Made by a program: the position numbers and the translations under genes
Origin: Mycobacterium heckeshornense
GTDB lineage: Bacteria > Actinomycetota > Actinomycetes > Mycobacteriales > Mycobacteriaceae
DNA length: 64,000 bases
Assembly: GCF_016592155.1 (NCBI RefSeq)
Contig: NZ_AP024237.1
Span: forward strand, 1,054,001-1,118,000
Reading direction: 5' to 3'
Shown here: positions 1 to 10,637 of the stretch, piece after piece
How the letters are laid out: each line of letters opens with the position of its first letter
How positions within the stretch are numbered: the first letter of the stretch is position 1
The notes under the pieces: model-generated
Databases searched by the model: none
Told to the model about the DNA's origin: nothing
What the model saw: the letters and a program-made list of their open reading frames with translations, nothing else

Positions 1-898
1 AACCGGACAGAAAGTCGGCGAACCGTTCTCGGCCCACGGCGGCCATTACCGAAATCCCGATCGCGGAGTCGACCGAATACCGCCCGCCGACCCAGTCCCA
101 GAATCCAAACATGTTGGCGGTGTCGATGCCGAACTCCTCGACCAGCTTCTTGTTCGTCGAGACCGCCACGAAATGCTTGGCCACCGCGGCGTCGCCGAGT
201 GCTTCGGTCAGCCACCGCCGCGCGGCGGTGGCATTGGTGAGCGTTTCCAGCGTGGAAAACGTTTTCGACGAAACAATGAAAAGCGTTGTGGCGGGGTCTA
301 AGTCGGCTAGCTTCGCGGTCAGGTCCGCGGGGTCTACGTTGGACACGAAACGCGCCGAGATGCCGGCGTCGGCGTAGTGGCGCAGTGCCTGATACACCAT
401 CACCGGACCGAGGTCCGAGCCGCCGATGCCGATGTTGACCACGCATTCGATACGTTTGCCGGTGGCGCCGGTCCACTCGCCGCTGCGCAGCCGGTCGGTG
501 AAATCACCCATCGCGTCCAGCACCGCGTGCACGTCCTCGACGACGTTTTGGCCGTCGACGATCAGCTCGGCATCGCGCGGCAGGCGCAGCGCGGTGTGCA
601 GCACCGCTCGGTTTTCCGAGGTGTTGATGTGCTTGCCGGCGAACATGTCGTCGCGGCGCTGCTCAAGGCGCGCCGCGCGCGCCAGCTCGACCAGCAGCCT
701 GAGCGTCTCGCGGGTCACGCGGTGTTTGCTGTAGTCGATGTAGAGGTCGCCGACCGTGACCGTGAAATCGCGGCCGCGGTCAGGGTCGTCGGCGAACAGC
801 TGGCGCAGGTGGGTGTCTTTGATCTCGTCGTGATGCCTGCGCAGAGCGTGCCACGCGCTGGTGGCGGAGATGTCAGGAATCTGTTGGACGGAGGTCAT
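1..898 (-). CDS. pgi: Glucose-6-phosphate isomerase, N-terminal part (cut by window edge)
   Basis: Cytosolic interconversion of glucose-6-phosphate and fructose-6-phosphate in glycolysis and gluconeogenesis. The minus-strand frame starts at ATG 898 ([10 protein letters not shown]) and stays open to base 1, giving 299 residues of an enzyme normally about 550 long. The SIS-domain stretch [16 protein letters not shown] and the phosphosugar-binding stretch [10 protein letters not shown] are typical of bacterial Pgi. Its place next to an Rv0948c-type chorismate mutase and uvrD1 matches the M. tuberculosis Rv0946c neighbourhood. The C-terminal part lies outside the window, so completeness cannot be judged. 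Confidence 0.96.
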   Translation of the reverse strand, partial: MTSVQQIPDISATSAWHALRRHHDEIKDTHLRQLFADDPDRGRDFTVTVGDLYIDYSKHRVTRETLRLLVELARAARLEQRRDDMFAGKHINTSENRAVLHTALRLPRDAELIVDGQNVVEDVHAVLDAMGDFTDRLRSGEWTGATGKRIECVVNIGIGGSDLGPVMVYQALRHYADAGISARFVSNVDPADLTAKLADLDPATTLFIVSSKTFSTLETLTNATAARRWLTEALGDAAVAKHFVAVSTNKKLVEEFGIDTANMFGFWDWVGGRYSVDSAIGISVMAAVGRERFADFLSG

Positions 899-916
899 GG
901 TTCGACCCTAGTGCGC

Positions 917-1720
917 TTAGGGCGACCGGAAGCGTCGCGGGAGCCGCAGATAGGAGCGAATGGCTTCGCTGTAGGGCCATCGGCCCGCGGCCAGCTGCTC
1001 ATCGAGATAGCGCTCGAACGGTATGGTGCCCACCGCATGCTCGGGTGTTAGGTTGCCGCCGCTCCGGTAGCCGCGAGAGATGCGACCGGGCAGCGGTAGC
1101 GACACCACCGGTCGTCGTTTGCCCACTGCTGCCAGATACCGCCGTGCCAGCTCGGCAATCGGTAGCACCTCGGGTCCGCCCATATCGGCGACCCGTCCGG
1201 CGGGACCGTCTAACGCGAGTTCGGCCAGGCGTGCACCTACCTCTCGAACGTCGATCGGCTGCACTCGCCACCCCGCCGGGACCATGAGAATCGGCGGTGT
1301 GGCCAGCATCCGCAGCGCAGCAGCGATCAAGTCGTGAAATTGAGTGGCGCGCAGTACCGTCCATGGCAACCCAGAGTCCATGATCAGCTGCTCGTCGGCG
1401 AGCTTGCGCCGGTAATAGCCGAGCGGTACTCGGTCGACCCCGACGATCGAAATGAAAACCACATGCGGCTTTCCGGCCGCAAGCGCAGCATCGACGACAT
1501 GGTGGGCCGGATCGACGCAGTGCACGATCGTGTCGACGCCCCGTATTGCCTCGGCGAGTCCTTCGCCGGTACGGACATCGCCCACCACATGGGGTGTGCG
1601 GCCGATCGAACGCAAACCCCGGCTAAGAACGCGTACCTGCGCTCCGGCGTCGAGAAGGCGTTCGCTGACGACGCGCCCGACCGTTCCGGTGCCACCGGTC
1701 ACCAGGATCAGCTCGGCCAC
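917..1720 (-). CDS. NmrA-like NAD(P)-binding protein
   Basis: Atypical short-chain dehydrogenase (NmrA/NAD(P)-binding Rossmann type) of 267 residues from GTG 1720. The first strand runs directly into the dinucleotide loop GGTGTVG, followed by VRVLSR and a HVVGDVRTGEGL segment that resembles the NADP-selecting region. There is no clear YxxxK pair, so it may bind the nucleotide without being a classical dehydrogenase. An upstream in-frame GTG at 1801 would add 27 Arg-rich residues with no fold-like character. I prefer 1720 because the Rossmann strand begins there. It ends 18 bp before pgi in the same direction. Substrate unknown. Confidence 0.8.
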   Translation of the reverse strand: MAELILVTGGTGTVGRVVSERLLDAGAQVRVLSRGLRSIGRTPHVVGDVRTGEGLAEAIRGVDTIVHCVDPAHHVVDAALAAGKPHVVFISIVGVDRVPLGYYRRKLADEQLIMDSGLPWTVLRATQFHDLIAAALRMLATPPILMVPAGWRVQPIDVREVGARLAELALDGPAGRVADMGGPEVLPIAELARRYLAAVGKRRPVVSLPLPGRISRGYRSGGNLTPEHAVGTIPFERYLDEQLAAGRWPYSEAIRSYLRLPRRFRSP

Positions 1721-1852
1721 GATGCGGCTGCTCAGGTGGACCCGCCGTTGTGTCCGCCGGCGGGCGGCACGGTCCCTAGCCTGGGGATCATCGACCGACA
1801 CAACCGGGCAATACCGGCTGTTCTCATGCGTCAGCCCGCCTGCTACTCGCGG

Positions 1853-2155
1853 CTAGTGCCCGAGGCGACCGCGGCCCATCCGAAGCAGCAGCATGGCCAG
1901 ATCTTTGCCGTCGGGACCAAGCTCGCTATAGCGCTCGATGACCTTCATTTCACGGCTGTGCACCAGCCGGGTGCCGCCGGAGGCCATCCGCAGCTTGCCG
2001 ATCTCGCGGGATATCTCGGTGCGGCGTTTGACTGCGGCGAGGATCTCGGCGTCGAGCCGGTCGATTTCGCACCGCAGCTCATCGATGTCGGGAAGTTGTT
2101 CGGTTTCCATGGGTTTGGTCTCCGCATTCGGGTTGTGTGGGGGTCTTGGTTTCAT
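1853..2155 (-). CDS. Intracellular chorismate mutase (AroQ class)
   Basis: Converts chorismate to prephenate for Phe and Tyr synthesis in the cytosol. The product has 100 residues from ATG 2155. The all-helical AroQ fold is recognisable from the segments DELRCEIDRLDAEI and VKRRTEISREIGKLRMASGG, and the C-terminal RYSELGPDGKDLAMLLLRMG ending in GRLGH is almost identical to M. tuberculosis Rv0948c. In that species the weak enzyme is activated by complex formation with DAHP synthase AroG through its C terminus, which is conserved here. An upstream in-frame start at 2176 is possible but would add residues the family lacks. Confidence 0.95.
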   Translation of the reverse strand: MKPRPPHNPNAETKPMETEQLPDIDELRCEIDRLDAEILAAVKRRTEISREIGKLRMASGGTRLVHSREMKVIERYSELGPDGKDLAMLLLRMGRGRLGH

Positions 2156-2385
2156 CCGGTATCGGGCCTCACACAACAGACGAGCCCCGGACGCGAACCG
2201 CGGGGCTCTGGAAGGCAGCTAAGCCACAGGCACCGCTGGCCGGTACCCGTAGAGAAATCGGCGACGCGACTCTTGGGTCAACCAACGTCTACGAAGCTGC
2301 GGTCTGAGCACGGATCGAGTGTGCCACTAACGGTCGCGCCAGCGCAAAAACTGTCGGCGAACGGCGGTAAGTTTGGGTCGACATG

Positions 2386-2484
2386 CGTGCCGGCGACGAT
2401 GCGGACAATAGCGATGAGGAGGAGCGACGCATATCGCGCGCCGGCGACGATGTGGAGAATAGCGATGAGGAGGAGCCGCGCATA
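2386..2484 (+). repeat. Two MIRU-like repeat units in tandem, 51-bp period
   Basis: Two copies of a 51-bp unit carrying CCGGCGACGATG and GCGATGAGGAGGAGC are seen; the first CCGGCGACGAT begins at 2390 and the second at 2441. The period is a multiple of three, so the repeat stays open in frame with uvrD1 and encodes an acidic AGDD/NSDEEE pattern. The second copy places an AGGAGG ribosome-binding sequence at about 2468-2473, just upstream of the likely TTG start of uvrD1. MIRUs are known mycobacterial repeats that often sit at gene junctions. Confidence 0.8.
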
Positions 2485-4809
2485 TTGAGCGTGCATGTGA
2501 CCGATGCCAAGCCCGCGTCTGAAGCAGAACAACTCCTCGACGGGCTCAACCCGCAGCAGCGCCAGGCCGTTTTGCACGAGGGGTCGCCGCTGCTGATCGT
2601 CGCCGGCGCAGGCTCGGGCAAGACGGCGGTACTGACCCGCCGCATCGCCTACCTGATGGCCGCGCGCGACGTCGGCGCCGGGCAGATACTGGCGATCACT
2701 TTCACCAACAAGGCGGCCGCCGAGATGCGCGACCGCGTGGTGCAGCTCGTCGGACCGCGCGCGCGATCAATGTGGGTGTCGACGTTTCACTCGATGTGCG
2801 TGCGGATCTTGCGCAATCATGCCTCGCTCATTGCGGGCTTGAATTCCAACTTTTCGATCTATGACGCCGACGATTCCCGACGCCTGCTGCAGATGGTCGG
2901 CAGGGATATGGGCCTCGACATCAAGCGGTACTCGCCGCGTCTGCTGGCCAACCGCATCTCCCACCTGAAGAACGAGCTGATCGACACCGAAAAAGCAGCG
3001 GCGAGCGTGTCCGACGGCGCCGACGAGCTCGCCCGTACGGTCGCCGCTGTATACGCCGAATATCAGCGGCGGCTGCGCGCGGCCAATGCGCTGGACTTCG
3101 ATGATTTGATTTCAGAGACCGTTTGGGTATTGCAGACGTTTCCGCAGATCGCCCAGCATTACCGGCGCCGGTTCCGGCACATTCTGGTCGACGAGTACCA
3201 GGACACCAACCACGCCCAGTATGTCCTGGTGCGGGAATTGGTCGGTCGTGATGTGGAAGACGAAGTCCCGCCCGGTGAGTTATGTGTGGTCGGTGACGCC
3301 GACCAGTCGATCTACGCGTTCCGCGGTGCCACCATCCGCAACATCGAAGACTTCGAACGCGACTACCCGGACGCCACAACGATTCTGCTGGAACAGAATT
3401 ACCGCTCCACCCAAAACATTCTGTCTGCGGCCAACTCGGTCATCGCACGCAACTCCGGGCGGCGCGACAAACGCCTGTGGACCGATGCCGGAGCCGGCGA
3501 ACTGATCGTCGGCTACGTCGCCGACAACGAGCACGATGAGGCGAGGTTTGTCGCCGAGGAGATCGACACGCTCGTCGAGCGTGGCGAGATCACCTATCAG
3601 GATGTGGCCGTCTTCTACCGCACGAACAACTCATCGCGGTCTTTGGAAGAAGTGTTCATCCGCGCTGGCATCCCCTACAAGGTCGTTGGGGGAGTGCGGT
3701 TTTACGAGCGCAAAGAGATCCGCGACATCGTCGCTTACCTGCGGGTTCTGGATAACCCGGGAGACGCGGTCAGTCTTCGGCGCATCCTCAACACCCCGCG
3801 GCGCGGCATCGGTGATCGGGCCGAGGCCTGTGTAGCGGTGTACGCCGAGAACACCGGCGTCAGCTTTGCCGACGCGCTGGTCGCCGCGGCCGAGGGCAAG
3901 GTTCCGATGTTGAACTCCCGCTCGGCCAAAGCGATCTCGGGGTTCGTCGAGCTGCTCGACGATCTGCGGGGTCGTCTCGATGACGACCTCGGTGAGCTGG
4001 TGGAGGTCGTGCTAGATAGGACGGGGTATCGCGCCGAACTCGAGTCCTCCAGTGATCCACAGGATTTGGCAAGACTTGACAACCTCAACGAACTTGTAAG
4101 TGTCGCACACGAATTCAGCATTGACCGGGCCAACGCCGCCACGTTCGAAGAGTCTTTACACACTCCCGAAGACGAAGACGTGCCCCACACCGGTGTGCTG
4201 GCGGAGTTCCTTGAGCGGGTGTCGCTGGTAGCCGAGGCCGACGAGATCCCCGAGCAGAATTCAGGTGTTGTCACCCTGATGACCCTGCACACCGCGAAGG
4301 GCTTGGAGTTCCCGGTGGTGTTCGTGACGGGTTGGGAGGACGGGATGTTCCCGCACATGCGCGCGCTGGACGATCCGCGCGAGCTCTCCGAGGAACGCCG
4401 GCTGGCTTACGTCGGCATCACCCGGGCCCGCCAACGACTCTATGTGAGCCGCGCCAAGGTCCGCTCGTCGTGGGGCCAGCCGGTGCTGAATCCGGAATCG
4501 CGGTTTTTGCGGGAAATCCCGCCAGAACTCATCGACTGGCGGCGCAGCGAGCCGGCGCCGTCGGTCAGCGCCCCGGTGACCGGCGCCGGTCGATTCGGCG
4601 CCCCCCGCCCGTCGCCGGCTCGCTCGGCGGCCGGCAGGCGCCCACTGTTGGTGCTTCAACCGGGCGACAGGGTTTCGCACGACAAGTACGGGCTGGGCCG
4701 GGTGGAGGAAGTCTCCGGGGCCGGCGAATCGGCGATGTCACTGATCGATTTCGGCAGTTCCGGCCGGGTCAAGCTGATGCACAACCACGCCCCGCTGACC
4801 AAGCTGTAG
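2485..4809 (+). CDS. uvrD1: ATP-dependent DNA helicase UvrD1
   Basis: Superfamily 1A 3'-5' helicase in nucleotide excision repair; the mycobacterial protein also works with Ku. The chosen TTG start gives 774 residues beginning LSVHVTDAKP, matching the M. tuberculosis N terminus. Helicase motifs run in order: NPQQRQAV (Q motif), GAGSGKT (Walker A, about residues 41-48), FTNKAAAEM (Ia), VDEYQDTN (II), GDADQSIYAFRGA (III), EQNYRST (IV) and TLHTAKGLEF (V). A C-terminal LQPGDRVSHDKYGLG segment looks like the UvrD/PcrA Tudor domain that contacts RNA polymerase. A longer reading from 2383 would translate the MIRU-like repeats and is less likely. Confidence 0.96.
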   Translation: MSVHVTDAKPASEAEQLLDGLNPQQRQAVLHEGSPLLIVAGAGSGKTAVLTRRIAYLMAARDVGAGQILAITFTNKAAAEMRDRVVQLVGPRARSMWVSTFHSMCVRILRNHASLIAGLNSNFSIYDADDSRRLLQMVGRDMGLDIKRYSPRLLANRISHLKNELIDTEKAAASVSDGADELARTVAAVYAEYQRRLRAANALDFDDLISETVWVLQTFPQIAQHYRRRFRHILVDEYQDTNHAQYVLVRELVGRDVEDEVPPGELCVVGDADQSIYAFRGATIRNIEDFERDYPDATTILLEQNYRSTQNILSAANSVIARNSGRRDKRLWTDAGAGELIVGYVADNEHDEARFVAEEIDTLVERGEITYQDVAVFYRTNNSSRSLEEVFIRAGIPYKVVGGVRFYERKEIRDIVAYLRVLDNPGDAVSLRRILNTPRRGIGDRAEACVAVYAENTGVSFADALVAAAEGKVPMLNSRSAKAISGFVELLDDLRGRLDDDLGELVEVVLDRTGYRAELESSSDPQDLARLDNLNELVSVAHEFSIDRANAATFEESLHTPEDEDVPHTGVLAEFLERVSLVAEADEIPEQNSGVVTLMTLHTAKGLEFPVVFVTGWEDGMFPHMRALDDPRELSEERRLAYVGITRARQRLYVSRAKVRSSWGQPVLNPESRFLREIPPELIDWRRSEPAPSVSAPVTGAGRFGAPRPSPARSAAGRRPLLVLQPGDRVSHDKYGLGRVEEVSGAGESAMSLIDFGSSGRVKLMHNHAPLTKL

Positions 4810-4816
4810 CGGTGTT

Positions 4817-5248
4817 CTAATCGATGAGCCAGCGCCTGGTTTGCGGGTGCAGTGCGAGCACCGCGCTGGCCACCGGCAACACCGGAAGCGTGTGCACGAT
4901 CCAGGCGACCCGGGCACCCGCGATGAAGATGCCCCCATAGGTCAGCAACGCCACCACCGCCCCGGCCACAATGAGGTAGCGGCCCAGGCTGCGGCGCTGC
5001 AACAGCAGAATCACGCCCGCGACCGTGGCCAGGGCGAATACCAACGCCAAAAATCCCACCGCAACGCAAAACAGACGGTCGGTTCGCCACCAGCCGGCAA
5101 TCAGGTCGGTGGCAACCACCGCCGTGGCCCAGCCGGAGACGAAGCTGACGGCGGAGGCGGCGACGGCTGTGGCGGCGCTGGCTTGCGAGCTGTCAGCACC
5201 GACCGCGCCGTAGCCGCCGGGCCGAGCCGGGTGCACCGCACCCTCCAA
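4817..5248 (-). CDS. Small membrane protein, start codon uncertain
   Basis: The frame encodes about 143 residues from a TTG at 5248, with four hydrophobic segments (around ATAVVATDLIAG, LFCVAVGFLALVFALATVAG, YLIVAGAVVALLTYGGIF and IVHTLPVLPVASAVLAL). Coding-like sequence continues upstream in the same frame to 5410, giving a polar N terminus that starts ETTASADDNAS and includes RTRIIRRAPTTPLPP, a style common in mycobacterial membrane proteins. No ATG, GTG or TTG starts that longer frame. The expected start site at 5410 reads GAG behind an AGAAAGG sequence. Function unknown. It ends 7 bp from uvrD1, converging with it. Confidence 0.65.
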   Translation of the reverse strand: MEGAVHPARPGGYGAVGADSSQASAATAVAASAVSFVSGWATAVVATDLIAGWWRTDRLFCVAVGFLALVFALATVAGVILLLQRRSLGRYLIVAGAVVALLTYGGIFIAGARVAWIVHTLPVLPVASAVLALHPQTRRWLID

Positions 5249-5532
5249 GGGGGCCGGCCGCCGCGGGATCTGGGTGGTCTGGAACTGCTGGGTGATCGGA
5301 GGCAGCGGCGTGGTCGGTGCACGCCGGATAATGCGGGTTCGCGGTTCGTCTTGCTGCGATGACGCTGCGGACCCGGCTGAGGCGTTGTCGTCGGCGGATG
5401 CTGTCGTCTCAAAGCCTTTCTGCCGTCGGTCGGTGAGTCGCTATCCAGGTTATCCAGAAGTGCCAATGCTCAACCCACCACCGCGGCCCGGGCCAGGTCC
5501 CGCCGGCTGCCGGGCTCGGCCTGGCCGCTCGG

Positions 5533-6600
5533 TCAGCCCGCGTAATTGCCGACGCTGAGGCCCCGCTGGGCCAGCCATGGCACCGGGTCGACGCGTGTGG
5601 TGCCGCCGAGAAGCACCTCGAAATGCAGATGCGGGCCGGTGGAATTGCCGCGGTTGCCCATGGTGGCGATCTGATCGCCCGCCAGCACGCGCTGGCCGAC
5701 GCTGACCAGCGTGCTGTTGACGTGACCGTAGAGCGTGACGGTTCCGTCGGCGTGGCGCAGCTTGACCCACATCCCGTAGCCGGCGGTCGGGCCGGCGTCG
5801 ATGACCACACCGTCGGACACCGCCAGGATCGGGGTGCCGATCGAGTTGGCGATGTCGATGCCGGCGTGCAGCACCCCCCAGCGGTATCCGAAGCTGGACG
5901 TGAAGATGCCTTTGGTCGGCATGACAAACAGTGGCTGCTGGAGCCGGGCCTCGCGTTGGGCGCGCTCCTGGGCGAAGGCGACTCCTTTGGCGAGCTCCTC
6001 GTTGTGCACGGCGATGTTGGCGGCCGGCTTTACGGTGATCATCTGCATCCCGCGCGCCGACGCAGTCGTCGCCCCGCCGTTGATGGGTGACGCGTCGGCG
6101 GCCAGCACCGTCTCGGTCTTGGCGGCGTTGGACGGGTGGGTTGCCGAATGCGCCGCCGCGGCCGCGGCGCCCGCCGCCATCGCCGTGATCAGGACGCGGC
6201 CGCGCACCGCACTGCTCGTCGGCTTGCGATGCTGGCCACGTCGCCACGGGATGGCGGTGGTGTCCGCCTCGTCGTCGGGCTCGTCAAGCCCGTCGGTCAC
6301 GAGGTGCGGATAGGGGTCGTCTGCGCTGCGCTCCATGCCGGGATCAGGCTCGCCGGGAGCGGCCAGCCACAGCGGGGTCAGATTGTCGGTGTCATGCAGG
6401 TCGTCCAGTTCGGGTGCCCGCAGGACCTGCACCTCGCTGTCGAAGGTGGAGTTGTCGCTGAAGTCCAGATCGTCGAGGCTGCCGAACTCGTTGAAAGGGA
6501 TGATGTCGGTGACCTCGTTGGAGTCGAGGTCTGGCCAGCGGTCAGTGGATCCACGAGGGGCTCCGGCTGCAGGAGACCGGGCAAAACGATGCTGGGTCAA
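5533..6600 (-). CDS. M23 (LytM-type) peptidase with one membrane anchor
   Basis: Probable zinc metallopeptidase acting on peptidoglycan cross-links in the periplasm; equivalent to M. tuberculosis Rv0950c. The TTG at 6600 gives 355 residues starting LTQHRFARSP; an open frame continues to 6717 but looks non-coding. A long acidic cytoplasmic N terminus precedes an Ala-rich membrane segment (VLITAMAAGAAAAAA). The catalytic domain has the M23 signatures HAGIDIA, LYGHVN and HLHFEV, so all expected zinc and catalytic histidines are present and it is probably an active enzyme rather than a LytM regulator. No operon partner is obvious. Confidence 0.9.
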   Translation of the reverse strand: MTQHRFARSPAAGAPRGSTDRWPDLDSNEVTDIIPFNEFGSLDDLDFSDNSTFDSEVQVLRAPELDDLHDTDNLTPLWLAAPGEPDPGMERSADDPYPHLVTDGLDEPDDEADTTAIPWRRGQHRKPTSSAVRGRVLITAMAAGAAAAAAHSATHPSNAAKTETVLAADASPINGGATTASARGMQMITVKPAANIAVHNEELAKGVAFAQERAQREARLQQPLFVMPTKGIFTSSFGYRWGVLHAGIDIANSIGTPILAVSDGVVIDAGPTAGYGMWVKLRHADGTVTLYGHVNSTLVSVGQRVLAGDQIATMGNRGNSTGPHLHFEVLLGGTTRVDPVPWLAQRGLSVGNYAG

Positions 6601-6852
6601 CCTGGAAAGTCCTCGGGTCGTAACCAAAGCGTTATCTGGACCCTGAGACGTTAACCACTTTCGGACATAAGTGGCAACCGATGCCGAAAATCCGGCCGGG
6701 ATTGTGATCTGAATCACTCGATGCGCGCGGTGACCTGCACCACATCGGCGGATGCGGCGTCAGAGCGCTTCGGCCGTGTCGATACAGTTCCCCGCAGGCG
6801 TGGTGCGCTACCACAGCCCGACGAGGTATCGGCCGACACAGACAGTGAGCCA

Positions 6853-8016
<1,164 letters not shown>

Positions 8017-8083
8017 CGTGGCGATCGCAAGCGCGGCGAAGCCGGGTGCAGCCGGTCGCCACTAGAGGAAGGACTTGTAACAA

Positions 8084-8998
<915 letters not shown>

Positions 8999-9004
8999 CC
9001 CCCT

Positions 9005-9051
9005 GCCGGCGACGATGCAGAGCGAAGCGATGAGGAGGAGGAACGGCGCCG
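9005..9051 (+). repeat. MIRU-like repeat unit between sucD and the thiolase-like gene
   Basis: One unit is seen: GCCGGCGACGATGCAGAG followed by GCGATGAGGAGGAGG and ACGGCGCC. It resembles the canonical mycobacterial MIRU. Its AGGAGGAGG lies 12-15 bases before the TTG start at 9052, so the repeat appears to supply the ribosome-binding site of the downstream gene. Confidence 0.8.
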
Positions 9052-10578
9052 TTGAGGCTGGATCCGCACACGCCCGTCGTCGTCGGCGTAGGGCAGGCCG
9101 CTGAGCGGATCGACGATCCGTACTACCGCGCGATGTCGGCGGTCGAGCTGGCAACTGCCGCGGCGCGTGCCGCGCTCGAGGACTGCGGCGCCGACGCCGC
9201 CAAGGTGGCCGCGGCGATCGACACCGTGGCCGGCGTGCGGCAATTCGAGATTTCCGGGCCGGCGCAAGCGGTTTTGGGCAAGTCCAACAACTATCCGCGG
9301 TCGGTGGCGCGGCGTATCGACGCCGATCCCGGCCGCGCCATCTTGGAGATCGTCGGTGGTCAGGGTCCGCAGCACCTGATCAACGAGCTTGCCGGCGAAA
9401 TCGCCAGGGGGCGTAGCGAAGTTACGCTGATCTTCGGCTCCGATGCCACCTCGACCACCCGCTATTTCGCCGGATCGGACAACCGGCCGGACTTTTCCGA
9501 GACGGTCGAGGGCTCGCTCGAAGACCGCGGCCATGGGCTGGAAGGGCTTATCAGTCGCTACACGGTCATCCACGGCTTGGTCGATGCCCCAACGCAATAC
9601 GCGCTGCTGGAAAATGCCCGGCGGGCCGGGACGGGTCTGGGCCCGGCCGAGTATTTGCGCTCGATGGGCGAGCTGTTCGCGCCGTTTACCAAGGTGGCCG
9701 CGGGCAATCCGTTCGCGGCTGCGCCGGTCGAACGTAGTGTCGAGGAGCTGATCACCGTCACCGAAAGCAACCGGATGATTGCCGAGCCCTACCCACGGCT
9801 GCTGGTTGCGCGAGACCAGGTGAACCAGGGGGCGGCCGCACTGCTGATGTCGGTGGGAGCCGCGCAGCGGCTGGGTGTGCCACAGGAGAACTGGGTATAT
9901 CTGCACGGGTACGCCGATCTGGCGGAGCAGAGTCTGCTGGACCGCCCCGACCTGGGACACGCGCCGTCGGCGGTGCTGGCGGTGCGCGAGGCGCTGAGAG
10001 TGGCCGGTATCGGCATCGACGACGTGGCCACCTTCGACCTGTACAGTTGTTTCCCGGTCGCGGTGTTCAACATCTGCGACGGCATGGGCATCGCGCCGGA
10101 CGATCCGAGAGGGCTGACCCTCACCGGTGGGCTGCCGTTTTTCGGGGGTGCCGGCAACAACTATTCGATGCACGGTGTGGCCGAGACAGTTGTGCGGATG
10201 CGAAGTGCGCCAGGGCAATTCGGTCTTGTCGGTGCCAACGGCGGGATCATGAGCAAGTACTCGGTCGGGGTGTACTCCACCACGCCGGTGGAGTGGAAGC
10301 CGGACCGCAGTGCGCAGCTGCAGGCGGAGATCGACGCATGGCCTAAGGTGGCGGTGACCGAACATCCCGACGGTGGCGGTGTCGTCGAGACCTACACGGT
10401 CCGTCGGGACAACGGGCGGCTGACGGGGATCATCGTCGGACGGCTCGACGCCGATGAGACCAGGTTTCTGGCGACCACCGAAGACGAGGGTTTGATCGCG
10501 TTGCTCACCGATGGCGACCCTCTGGGACAACCGATTTCAGTGCGCTCGTTGGAGTACGGCAACCGCTGTCGGCTCTAG
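9052..10578 (+). CDS. Thiolase-superfamily protein lacking the nucleophilic cysteine
   Basis: The product has 508 residues from TTG 9052. The N-terminal half has the thiolase fold (HTPVVVGVGQAAERI, MSAVELATAAARAALED). The C-terminal thiolase domain includes FDLYSCFPVAVFN and GNNYSMHGVAETVVRMR, followed by an extra domain of roughly 80 residues. Where thiolases carry the acylated cysteine this protein reads VGGQGPQ (about residues 101-107), so classical thiolysis is unlikely. Databases commonly label such proteins acetyl-CoA acetyltransferase; I would only say acyl-CoA-binding thiolase-like. In M. tuberculosis sucD is followed directly by Rv0953c, so this gene is an addition. Confidence 0.82.
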   Translation: MRLDPHTPVVVGVGQAAERIDDPYYRAMSAVELATAAARAALEDCGADAAKVAAAIDTVAGVRQFEISGPAQAVLGKSNNYPRSVARRIDADPGRAILEIVGGQGPQHLINELAGEIARGRSEVTLIFGSDATSTTRYFAGSDNRPDFSETVEGSLEDRGHGLEGLISRYTVIHGLVDAPTQYALLENARRAGTGLGPAEYLRSMGELFAPFTKVAAGNPFAAAPVERSVEELITVTESNRMIAEPYPRLLVARDQVNQGAAALLMSVGAAQRLGVPQENWVYLHGYADLAEQSLLDRPDLGHAPSAVLAVREALRVAGIGIDDVATFDLYSCFPVAVFNICDGMGIAPDDPRGLTLTGGLPFFGGAGNNYSMHGVAETVVRMRSAPGQFGLVGANGGIMSKYSVGVYSTTPVEWKPDRSAQLQAEIDAWPKVAVTEHPDGGGVVETYTVRRDNGRLTGIIVGRLDADETRFLATTEDEGLIALLTDGDPLGQPISVRSLEYGNRCRL

Positions 10579-10637
10579 GCGAACACCCGCAAAGGCCCTT
10601 TTCCGTCGGCGCATCCGGTGCTGCGCGCCTACTCGCG

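Noticed and set aside
377..1051. Plus-strand open frame opposite pgi
   Set aside because: Antisense shadow of pgi in high-GC DNA, with Arg/Ala/Val-rich composition and no family resemblance.
1334..2488. Plus-strand 384-codon open frame opposite the NmrA-like and chorismate mutase genes
   Set aside because: It lies antisense to two recognisable genes and runs into the MIRU repeats; no protein-like segments.
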